Below are positions 10,946 to 21,188 of a stretch of DNA of 57,667 bases, in pieces; position 1 is the first letter of the stretch, and every line of letters begins with the position of its first letter. Below the pieces are notes generated by a model that worked only from the letters and a program-made list of their open reading frames with translations, did no database searches and had not been told where the DNA came from. The position numbers and the translations under genes were made by a program. Origin of the DNA: Chromera velia (Eukaryota > Sar > Chromeraceae); the NCBI GenBank assembly GCA_018398765.1, contig JAHBMJ010000598.1, positions 67,471 to 125,137 on the forward strand. Direction: 5' to 3'.

Positions 10946-12814
10946 GAAAGAGGAGAGGAAGAACGAAAAAGAGAGAGAGAGAGAAGACGAGGGAGCCTGA
11001 GAATGCGTTTTTTTTTTGCGTTCGAAAGAGACCGAGCGAAACAGAAACAGGGGAGGGAGGGAGGGAGGGAGGGAGAAGCCCCCGCCCCGAAGTCAAACAG
11101 CCAATCTGAAAGTGCAAAAGAAGCATTGACAAAAGGGAAAGAACTTCACAGTCATGCATGCTGTCAACAAGCCGGCAGTGAGGGAAATCGAGTCTCTCGT
11201 TCTCTGTGCTCAGCTCGGTGAAAAGATGCGCCGGCAGCAAGGGGAGAGACGGGGGACGTGTATTTGTTTGCATCTCTGTGCGCTTTTGTGTTTGTTGTGT
11301 TTGGGAGCTGGTGGAGGGGGCGGTCCTGAGGGATCTCGACGTGGCAGAAGAATTAAACGGACAGGAGAGGGTTTGAAGTAAGAAGGAGAACAGGGCAATC
11401 AGATTGTCGAATGTGCACGCACACACTGTCATCGGTTGTCTGTCCATTCATCTGTTGCCCTCCTTCGTCTTCCCTTGACTTTGTCTGTCTTGCTTCTCTT
11501 CTCACTTCTTGATTTGTGGCCCTCCATTTCTTTCCCAAACACGTCCGCTGATCTTTTTGTTTGTTGTCCGCTGAGTGAGATGAGAGCGGACTGCTTAATT
11601 GTTAGGTCCGTTTTGTTGAAAGTGGAGGAAGTGAATGTTGGGGGAAGGAGGACACGAGAGAAGTAGGTGTTCTTTCTGGGTGGTTTCTCACTTTCTTTCT
11701 CTCAGGTCTGTCCTTGCACTAGCACAAGAGATGGGAGGAGAGGAGAGGAGAGTTGTGAGTCCCTCTACGCTTTCAGAGGTGGGAGGGTCCCTTCTGTCTT
11801 TGTCATCCTCTTTCTCTCTCTCTGTCCCCTCCTACGGAAGAATAATGTACATCGCTGTCTCACTCTCCTTCCTTCCTTGCCTCTTTCTTCCTCTTTCTCT
11901 TCCGTGCGGTCCGTTCGTTGTGTTTGCTTGTGCGTGTGTGGGGAAAGGGTGCTTGTGTGTGCGTTCATTTTGCTGTGGTGGCTGCGCTGGGATCTTTTCT
12001 GATGCAAGACAATAACTTAATTGGTGCGCGTGTTGATGATTTGTTTGTGTTTCGTTTAATTGCGCTGATGCACACGCGAGGCGTCGCAAGACAGCCAGCG
12101 TGAATGCTGCTGCCTCCATGCCTTTGTTGTTGCACGCATCTGTGACCGTCAATTTGTGAGAGAACGTCAACAAACACATCCAGGCTTTCATGTGAGGGCA
12201 GCCGAGAGCAACAGATGCCTGCCGAGTCTGAGGAGAAGAGGAGGAGGAGGACTTTGGGGCTGCGGGCCTTTGATTCTTCCTTTTTCTTTACCACGAGTGC
12301 ATGTGTGAAGGTGCCGACTTTCTCAATCCACTGTGATTTAAAGAATTCAAGTCCCTGCTTGTTTGCGCGAGTGAGAACAGTTTGTTGCGGTGAAAGAATG
12401 ATTGATTCAATCATGCAGGCAGGATTATCTGACGATGTTAATCGCTCGAAGCAAATCAAGTGCATGCAGGGGACGTCGATCGAGAGAGTGTTGTTTTATC
12501 TCCGTAGAGTCTGCACAGATGCCTCCATGCGTGCGTGTCCATTCACATGCAGCTCACAATCAAGCAGCTACAAGCAGCGCGATCCTGAGGGATCCAATCT
12601 GCTGCAACAGGTAATAACAGCTGATTCACTCTCATTGATGCACACGCATTGATACAAGCACAATGAATTGTGGTCTTGCCCGGATATGCTCAGACGTCAT
12701 AGTGGTTCATTTATATTTTTTTCAAGAAGAAATCTAGAAAGAAATCGTTGATGTTCATTAACTTTTTTCATGTTCTACTGTATGTTTTAGTGCTTGCTTC
12801 GCCTTCTTCTGTAA
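10946..12814. other. 3' flank of the CAP gene and CT-rich intergenic DNA
   Basis: GA-rich sequence just after the stop, then CT-rich DNA to about 11900. Frames here are weak and compositional. The stretch about 11995-12100 resembles 23375-23495, downstream of the ankyrin gene (shared GATRCAAGAC and GCGTTTAATT-type blocks in the same order), so it may be a dispersed repeat or a shared 3' element. No gene supported. Confidence 0.5.
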
Positions 12815-13040
12815 AATTAGCTAGGCGTAACTAAGGCGTTGATTAAAGAAAAAAAAAAGTCAGATCGAAGATAATTTTTTTTTTTTAACTTTTTGCCCTA
12901 GTTTTTACTCTTATACTATATATTAATATATTAATTCAACAACACTCTGACGGCAATAGTTGTGCAACACATGAACACACTTGTGTAAAACTTGAAGAAC
13001 AGTTGTTTAACTGAGGGGAAAAAAAAGTAAAGGATTTTGG
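12815..13040. repeat. Degenerate relative of the MITE at 23995-24240
   Basis: Contains CTAGGCGTA near its left side, internal A and T homopolymers, and CACTTGTGTAA and AACAGTTGTTT blocks in the same order as in the element at 23995-24240. The right terminal repeat is not clear, so this is probably an old or truncated copy. Confidence 0.4.
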
Positions 13041-13564
13041 GGATTTTTTTTTCTTTATAACCGACGTCTAGCACATGAATTATAAATAATCTTCAAAATG
13101 AGACATAAAATTAAACTATAGTATATAAATAAATGGGGGGGGCATTGACTTAAAGTTTGTTCCTAGCGTCTGGCCTATACGTCTTTCATCTCTTCCTTCT
13201 GTCCTGGTTACTGCTCTCGCTACTAGCTCTCTCTCTCATGTGACCTCCTACTTGACGCTCCTCCATCTGAATGCCTTCCTCGGCATTTGCTAAGTACTTC
13301 CTACCCCTCAGTCATGACTAGTGCACTGCCTACTCCTCCTTCCTCCCAGCCCTCCCCCTGCACTCCTCTGGTCCCCCAAATGCACACGCTTGCCATATAT
13401 ATGAATTAATAAATTAAAATCATAATAATTTAGCTATATACCCTGTATATATATAGGTATACATAAATCTATGCATAAATTGCATGTATTTCTTAATTGG
13501 AAAGTAAACATTGTTTTGCATTGAGTATGAAGTCAATCATGAAGCTTGAATGTTTTCACTAGTA

Positions 13565-15830
13565 TTTAAGGCTTGGAAAAGGTGCACCTCAGAAAAGGTG
13601 CAAACCAAAAAGTTGCACCAGATGTATCTGTTTTGCACCAGATGCACTTGTTTTGCACCTGATTAAATGGAAATGGGTGAAAAGTATCAGCGTCATGGCC
13701 ATGTAACGCGCCGCGGCCCCGCCCCTACGGCTCCCCGCGGCCCCAAACACGCATGTTGCCGGGCCGCGGTGCACGGAACAAATCCAATCATATGCAGCCG
13801 ATTTTTGAGATGAATTTAAAATCGGCTACATACAGAGGTCACTGAACGCACGTTCGACAACGCATGCGCTGCATGCATGAAATCAATTAGGTCCATTGGA
13901 GCATGAGTACCTCTTCTCTTTGCAGTATGAGAACTGTTTTATGGGCTGCCTTATATAACAAAAACGACTGCATGTACACGCATAGCAACGCGGAGCGGAC
14001 GAGAGTAAAAGGACTAGAATAACAGGTTTGAGTCAAAAAGCTGAGTAAGCAGACTAAGTCCGTTTGCATAGCAATGACACAGTGCCAAACGGTTTGCCGG
14101 GAGGCAAACAGCTTCCTCGACCTTTATTAGCAATCCGAGGATGAATGTCAATGCAGTGCTCCAGGTAGATTCTTTTTCATATGATGAAGAGAAGCAAAAA
14201 CGGCACACATATAGGAATATGCATACGCGAAGGTACGTTGACACTCTCCCTCTCGGTTGTAGGTAAGGACTTTTGAAACCTGGTGCCGGGTGTTCTTTAC
14301 GATCATTGGCGGGCTTGATCTATCTTGGTCAGTAAGAGTGCAATTGGTTTGATCATTCGATTTGCTACTTTGCCTTAGAGAGTGGAACCATTCATCACTT
14401 CCGTCTGCTGATGGCTCGTCAAGTTTCGTTAAGTTTGCATACTCACATACAGATCTGTATCTGACTTTCTGTCGTGCCACGGCTTTTTGTTGTGTTTGGT
14501 ACTTCTAAAGGGTTTTAAGTCCGTCTGTAGATGGAATTGTAGCTTTTCTAGGGGCGTTCACCCCTTCGTTTGCGAGCCGTCAGTCATACCGGTCCTGTAT
14601 ACCGGTCACTGCAGTTAATCATTTTTTAATTTCATAAACTGGGGCCCTGTCTAGATAGACGGCTTCAAACAAATGCCAACAAACAAAAGAGGAGTTATTG
14701 AAGAGTAGGGAGAGCCTTCTTTTGCCAATGGATCTGAAGATGAAAAAACTACTTGTACTAGCCGCGTAGATCCTTACAGGTGGCTCAGGAGGGTATAAAA
14801 AGACAAGCTAGTCTGGATGGACATCATGAATTAAGCCAGGTCAGTCAAAAGAAGAGGGTCTGGGGTTAGGAATCGCACCTGTCCGACTCTGTCTGTATTT
14901 CTCTCATTCTTCAAAGCTAAACCCAAATCAAAAGCCAAAGCCAAAGCCTCCCCTCCGTCCCAACCAGCCCGTATCAAACCAGAGGAGTTTCTAGGGAAGA
15001 AAGACGATATACTGAGGTCGACTTTCAAGTCGGACTTCAAGTGAAACAAAGTCTGTAAGGAGCCTGCTCTCTTCTCTTCTTTTTCCTCTTCTTCTTTCTC
15101 TTCTTCCTCTTTTTTATCCTCCGTTGTCATTTTGTGTGGGGGGGTGAGCTAGGGGGTGAGTGAAGAAGAGAGCTAGGGTATGACGGGGCTGGGCTCTGAG
15201 CCTTGAGATCAGGCCCTCACTTATCCTCACTTGCCCTTGCTCAGAGGAAAAATGCAAATTTAAAAAAACCTTCTTTTGTTTCATTCTTTCTTCTTTTTCT
15301 TTTTCATGAAAATGCACCATTTGTGGTTGCTTTCTTCATGAGTTTGCTCCAAAGGGGAATCATGCAGTTTGAAGGTTTGATGGACTGTATAGGGACAGAA
15401 CTAGACTACAGTGCAGCATGCAACCGGCGCTAAACATATTCAAACATTGGACAGGTGAAAAACGTTGCTTAAATTGAGAAAAGAAACCCAGAAAGAGACC
15501 GAAGTCATGAGACAGTCAGAGATATATAGTCTTTAATTGTCATATTTTTTATTTTTACTTTTTATTGCCTTTTCACTGATATTTCTAGTGACATTTTAAG
15601 TTGTTTCGCATAGTAAAAACCAATGTAGCAAATCTATATCATAAAAAGCTTTTAGGCCTTGATTGAAGCGCCTTTTGGCCCTTAAAAACACTAGAAATCA
15701 ACCCTAGAAACCTAGCTTGTATAGGGTAAACGGTGCACCTTACTTTGCACCTGTTTTGCACCTGATTTAAGGTGTAAACTTGTTTTTGCACCAGCACCAG
15801 CACCTTATACACTTTTTCTTAGCCTTACAA
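13565..15830. mobile_element. Candidate element bounded by AGGTGCA/TGCACC clusters
   Basis: Clusters of GGTGCA / TGCACC motifs in both orientations lie at 13575-13662 and 15731-15804, including TTTTGCACCTGATT in both. The outer edges are weakly inverted relative to each other: left AAGGCTTGGAAAAGGTGC, right (reverse complement) AAGGCTAAGAAAAAGTG. Inside are a GC-rich block at about 13708-13775, an AGCCGATTTT...AAAATCGGCT hairpin at about 13798-13830, and mixed sequence with weak open frames but no recognisable transposase. It resembles a non-autonomous DNA transposon with subterminal motif arrays. Boundaries are approximate. Confidence 0.45.
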
Positions 15831-16310
15831 GTATTTTATTTTCAGTAAACAGCTGTAAGCTTCGCAAATGCATTATTGCTGTCATACACACGTGAGTTTT
15901 CCCGTGATCGAGCCATTAAGCCGTATATGCTTTCAATTGAACAATAATTGCTATCACTTGCTACCACTGAGTGTTTAAACTTTCTGCGACACCAAATCTC
16001 TTATCACCTTGTCATTTTCAGTAAACATGCAACACTTGAACACACTTGAAACTTCTTGATGCAGACACACACTTGAACATACACTTGAAACTTCTCGTGC
16101 ATCATTCAACAAGCTCCCCCCCTCACCCCTCTCCCAAGAGAGTCGTCCCCTGCCACCAGAGACAGACCTCAGACGGCCAACGGTGGCGATGAAGTCCCTG
16201 GACCCACACCATAATGATAAAGTCCCATCATGTAACAGAAGACCCACATCATGACGATTATCATAAAGTCCAATCATGTAACACTTAACGTACATTACGT
16301 CGTATCACGT

Positions 16311-16630
16311 CTACAAAGGGATGTCCATGGTGACGATGCAATCACCAAAGCAGGTTCTGCAGGCTCTGCCCTCGATGTACAGACGATTGTAGCACTCCCT
16401 GCGGTTATTCACGCTGCAGGTCAAGGTGCCGTCCTGCACATCTACATTCTTCACCGTGTCTGGGCCCACCCAGCATATCGACAGGCTAAGCTTGCTGACT
16501 AAGTGCGCGGCAACGGTTGGTTATCTCATTTAGCTGCTCTGTACGGTTATTGCAGCGCTGGACACCACTGAAGCCGACGGCTTGTGAAGGGATAGTGTGC
16601 GTGATCTCAACACCATTGGCGCCGTAGAGG
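16311..16630 (-). pseudogene. Cysteine-rich coding remnant, two adjacent frames
   Basis: Two minus-strand reading segments look coding. The upstream one (about 16486-16630) contains GVQRCNNRTEQLNEITNRC and stops at TAG. The downstream one (16311-16500, another frame) contains SVNNRRECYNRL and ACRTCFGDC and stops at TAG. They share a C-NNR-x-x-x-x-N-R-x-C theme, so they may be tandem repeats of one small Cys-rich secreted domain split by a frameshift, or exons of an undetected gene. No start codon or signal peptide was found. Family unknown. Confidence 0.3.
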
Positions 16631-17460
16631 AAGAGAGACAAAAAAAAGGATCTAAACCTTGTGACGAGTACTGGTTGAATCGAGTAAAAGGTACCAAAGA
16701 TAAGATGTCAAACAAGTCTCTGCAGAAACTAAACAGCTGGTCAAGGGAGTTTGTACACAAGTGTGGTTGAGTAGAAAACAAATTGAATGTTCACACGTTG
16801 CTTGGTGAATCAGCAAAGCATCAATTCAAAGATGTGGTACTGGCTGTAGCCCCCGGCTATGGTATCTGTTAAGGCCCTTAGCCATACCTTTAGAAAAAAA
16901 AAGCCGAATTACCAATAAATCGGGTTACATTTGCCTTTCGGGACCCGCTTTCCAGCAACTATACAGCGCGTGGCGAACATGCATCTTTTGTCTAACCTTG
17001 ATGTATCGGTACATATATATAAAAACATATATGGAGAGGAATTGTACGTAGATTTGATCATCTGTGTAGTTTTCGAGGAAAGCGATAAAGCACATCATCT
17101 AAGTGAAGCTGTTCTGAATTGCTTCGTTATTTGACTATGCTACCAAGCTCAGTGGCAAGTTAAGACATGCTGCCTTACAGAGTCAGGAGTAAGCCGCACC
17201 ACGACTGAGTGCGCTTGACAAAGAGGAAAAACAGTTAATTTGATCTACGAGAATCTCTTTTTACCCGTCTTTTTTCTCTCTACTTGGCCCCTCTTGTCGT
17301 TCTTCAGCACTTAGTTTCTCGACTTCCTTCTACCTCCAAGATTTGGAACACAAAATATTGTCTATATATAGTGTGTGTCGCTGTAGATGCTATAGTATTC
17401 GCTTTGAAATGTTGTGGAGAGGCTCACCGCGTATGAGTCCAGCGCTTGGTGAGTTCAAGA
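16631..17460. other. Intergenic, nothing recognised
   Basis: Mixed composition with no frame, repeat or motif that I could support beyond a few short AT stretches. Confidence 0.5.
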
Positions 17461-18910
17461 GGGAGAGATGTGAACAGAAGCCGTTTAGGCCTGTGGATAA
17501 AGCTAGGTACTAAGCAAGTGTGTGAACAGAAGCCGTTTGGACGTGTGGGTGAATGTTTGGGTGTGTGGGTGCACGGGCATGCATGAAAAGAAAGTGTATG
17601 TAGTAACAGAATCCGCTTAGGGCTGCAGGTGGATGAATGAAGAGAGACGGAGAGAGCAAGCGTGTTTATCAGTATGTATGAGTTTGTGAACAGAAGCCGT
17701 TTGGGCGTGCGGGCGAGACAAGGAGAACGAGTGTGTGAACAGAAGCCGCTTGGGCCCGTGGATAAATGAAGAGAGATCAATTGTATGTTATTAAAGAAAA
17801 GCCGCTTGGGCCGCTGGTTAAGCCTGTAGATGAATAAAGAGAGATCAACTGTGTGAACAGAAACATACAGAAGCCGCTTGGGCCTGTGGATGAGTGAAGA
17901 GAGACAAGGAGAACGAGTGTATAAACAGAAGCCGCTTGGGCATGTGGGTGAATGAAGGGAAAAAAGGAGATACAAGGAGAGCAAATGTGTGAACAGAAGC
18001 CGTTTGGGCATGTGGGTGAGTGAAGGGAGACAAGGAGATACAAGGAGAGCAAGTGTGTGAACAGAAGCCGTTTGGGTGTGTGGGTGAATGAAAGGAGACA
18101 AGGAGATACAAGGAGAGCGAGTGTGTGAACAGAAGCCGTTTGCATGGGCGTACGGGTAAAGAAAAAGAGACAAAGAGAACGAGTGTATGAACAGAAGCTA
18201 GGAACAGGAGCCACTTGGGCCCGTGGATAAATGAAGAGGAATCAATTATGTGTCATTGAACAAAAGCCGCTCGAGCCTATGGCTAGGCCTGTGGATGAAT
18301 GAAGAGATATCAAGTGCATAAATAGAAGCCGCTTGGGCCTGCTGATGAATTAAGAGAGACATGGAGAGTGAGTGTATGAACAGAAGCCGTTTAAGCGTTT
18401 GAGTGAATGAAGAGAGACAAGGAGATAGAAGATGAACGAGTATATGAACAGAAGCCGCTTGGGCGCGCTTGGGCCTCATGCAGTGAATCAATAAAGAATA
18501 ATGAAGAGAGATATGAAGAGCGAGTGTGTAAACAGAAGCCGTTTTGGGCGTCACGCTGGTGTGGATGAATGAACACCGACAGGGAAAGTGAGTGTGTGAA
18601 GCGGTATGAGTAGGCTTAGCCTAGGTGAAGAGGAGCCGTTTGGGCGCCGTGTTGGTGAATGAAGAGGGACAAGGACTCGCATAAGCATATCAGCAGAAGA
18701 TGTTTGCATGGGCATGTGGGTACCTGAATGAATAGAGACAGCCTGTCACTAAAAGAGAATGAGACTCAGTATGTAAACAGAACTTCAAGCCGCTAGGGCC
18801 TGAAATAGAAATAAACGAAGAGAGACAGAGAGAGTGAGTGTGTGAACAAAAGCCGTTTGGGCGTATGGATGTGAAAGTGTTAATAGAAGCCGTCAACTTT
18901 GGGCATGTGG
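17461..18910. repeat. Degenerate minisatellite, about 22 units of roughly 50-70 bp
   Basis: Each unit has a core GAACAGAAGCCGYTTGGGC, then TGTGGRTGAATGAAGAGAGA, then ACAAGGAGA and a variable link back to GTGTGTGAACAG. Spacing between cores ranges from about 50 to 85 bp. The best preserved units (about 17930-18190) have a near-constant spacing of 67 bp. Minus-strand frames read as FCSHTRSPCLSSFIHRPKRL-type repeats but are broken and have no start or splice context, so I treat the array as non-coding. Confidence 0.85.
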
Positions 18911-18924
18911 GTGAGTGATCGAAG

Positions 18925-19060
18925 AGAGACAGGGAAAATAAGGGAGTAAATGAGTGAGCAAATGAGGCAGTGAGTGAGTGAATGAGTGAGGAAAGCAAGA
19001 ATGACTCAGTGAGTCAGTGACTAAGTGTATTGGTGAGTAAATAAGTGAGCACAGTCAACT
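18925..19060. repeat. GTGA/GAAT microsatellite
   Basis: Runs of GTGAGTGAGTGAATGAG units directly after the minisatellite. Confidence 0.7.
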
Positions 19061-19272
19061 ACAGTAACTAATACAGCAAGCGATGTAGCAAGCGTATAGT
19101 TTTGGTTTTGTATAACGTTGTGTTCAAACATTTTATAGACTAGCTCACAGTCTCAGTCACAGATAATTTAAAAGAGAAAGTTGATAATAAAAGGTGTATA
19201 TAATGTTTGGCTACTACTAGAATGATGTATAAATGAAAGTAAATGAAAGAAAGATTACAGTATGTATGTCTG

Positions 19273-19283
19273 TATATAAAAGG
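19273..19283 (+). promoter_or_regulatory. TATA-box-like sequence
   Basis: TATATAAAAGG, about 30 bp before the ATG at 19304 of the decayed frame described next. The match is good, but the position relative to any transcript is unknown. Confidence 0.35.
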
Positions 19284-19303
19284 CCTATATATGGAAGACA
19301 CGA

Positions 19304-20068
19304 ATGAGCCACGCCAAGAAAAACCAAAAAAGAAGGAGAAATATAAACAGAAAGAAACGTGTCGCTCTTTTTTAGATCCAGACGAACCAATAGCTTAGGG
19401 AATGGGCTAGAAGGCAGGAAGGCAGCAGGAATAGAGACAGAATCTTCCATCCCCATGCTGCCCTCACTGATTTCCAAAGAGAGAACCCTTCCAGACAGAG
19501 GCTCTCTATGCTCCTCCTAGCAGAAAGGAAATGACAGTCACGTCCGTCAGACATAGGAAACGATCTGCACATACGCATGCTGTCCCCTTGTCTTTTTAAA
19601 TCCTTTGTGAACATCCGCCCTCTCCTGAAAGCGATGACGGGTGGTTATGTGCAACGGGGGGAGCTAGAAAAGACCTGCTCGGCTTGCTCTGGTAGAAAAG
19701 TTTGTGATGAGATCCACTTGCTCACGGAATATGCGAACACAGAGAGGGAAAGATAGAAGCTTGATGAAATCATCAATAAAATAAAGGAGCGCGCGCTCAT
19801 TGAGAAACGGGTGGAAATTGCGTAATGGGTGGCTGCCTCAGCTAGTAGAGGAATGGGGGAGAATGAAAAGAAAGTCCAAGAGATGATTGCTCTTATTTTG
19901 TTGTTCCAGCCTCTGGCGGGCATGAGGGCGGTTGAGGAGTGTATAGCCAAATTAGAGAGAGTTCGTGTTGACATGTATTAATGGATCAATACGCTAGGTC
20001 AACAAACTAACATTGCATGTCATGTCCTGTGGTTAGCCAGAGCCTAAGTAGTGGCTCACCGGCTTTAA
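19304..20068 (+). pseudogene. Long frame interrupted by TAA/TAG; basic N-terminus and coiled-coil-like body
   Basis: From ATG 19304 a single frame stays coding-like to about 20068 if TAG/TAA at 19373, 19391, 19754, 19823, 19979, 20045 and 20066 are read through. One TGA (19532) also interrupts it. The start is strongly basic (MSHAKKNQKRRRNINRKKR). The centre has CSACSGRKVC, a possible metal knuckle, followed by charged, helix-prone sequence (KLDEIINKIKERALIEKRVE, AVEECIAKLERVRVDMY). The family is not recognised. It could be a decayed transposon or viral gene. The excess of TAA/TAG over TGA parallels the frames at 44-49 kb, but the TGA weakens the case here. Confidence 0.35.
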
Positions 20069-21188
20069 CCGTCTCAATTCATTCATTCAATTCATATTGA
20101 CTCCGTAAATAAAAAATAAAAATGTAAGTAGATTTAAGCGGGGAGCATTGTGATTTTTATTAGGATTTTTATTTTATATTTTTTTATTATTTTTTTATAT
20201 AAGTAAAAATAATTTGTTAAAGATTTATATATCAGTAATGTGTTGGTACAGTTACAATTTCATTTTCTCTTTCACACTTATTCACATTAATACCATGTAT
20301 TAGCGAAGTCCTTGTACGACATTAATTTTCTTATTAGCAAATATTAGCAAACATATCTAATAGCAGAGCTGTTCTTATTTCTTCTTCTCAATCGCGTTGA
20401 AGCCTGTCCAGCCGTCTCCGGCCTTCTGCGGCATTTACAGATACCGCGGCTACACTTTTACACGGCCAACAACCTGCTGCATGTACCATGATCATGAATA
20501 CACCTCTCACCCTATCTCACCCCTGGGGGCCACGGCATGTCCCGTAGGAACATTACAATCCTTTTTATATTTTTGTCGCATGCTTATATAGACGGATTTG
20601 GGGTTTAGGCCAGAATTCATGAACGAGACACACCCAAGTAAAGGTGAGTGCCTTGGAATCACCGCTGCCTTCGCAATAGGTAGAGATGTCGCTATCTAGA
20701 TGGCACTGTGGATGCAAAAAACGCTAATTTCCTGGGCCTTGCTGACCCAGTTTGTTTGTGAACTGCCCTCTGTGCTTTTGATTTCCGGTTGCCAACTTGT
20801 TGGCAACTGCATGCATGCATGCGCGCACGGAGCGCGCAGCGCGCGCCCCTTCGACTATAGCTGCATGAGCGCTCAGTCTGACTCATTCTCGAGCTGAGAT
20901 CTTCGATCTGGAGTCAATCATCGTCTCGCTCCGTCTCCGTCGTCACATTCTGGAAATATCTGATCCGTCGTATATTTTGTGACAATTTCCGTCTACCAGC
21001 ACGATCTTGTAGTAATATGCAGTAATCTACGTCCAGTAAACGCAGAGAGAGGGTTCCATTGATTCTTGTTAGACAATTGGGGTTCATGTACTGAATCTGT
21101 TTGAGACTCTTCTGCACACGTTCTGCTTTGTTGACCGACCAAGAGTTAGATTGGTCTGACAGTTATTTGATTGGCTTTTGATTAAAAG
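20069..21188. other. Intergenic region and 5' flank of the first ankyrin gene
   Basis: AT-rich to about 20390, then balanced. A 19-bp block at 20641-20659 (AAGGTGAGTGCCTTGGAAT) is repeated inverted at 55873-55891. Near 20811-20846 lie overlapping TGCATGCA motifs and an alternating GCGCGC tract, about 350 bp before the ATG. TGCATGC is a known ApiAP2-type motif in apicomplexans; relevance here is inference. Confidence 0.4.

Noticed and set aside
10938-12652. Several 60-170 codon frames on both strands after the CAP gene
   Set aside because: Composition-driven (CT/GA-rich), with no homology-like motifs and mutually overlapping.
17424-18998. Minus-strand repeat protein (SHTRSPCLSSFIHRPKR type)
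   Set aside because: The frame is broken between units, unit lengths are not multiples of three, and no start, stop or splice context supports it.
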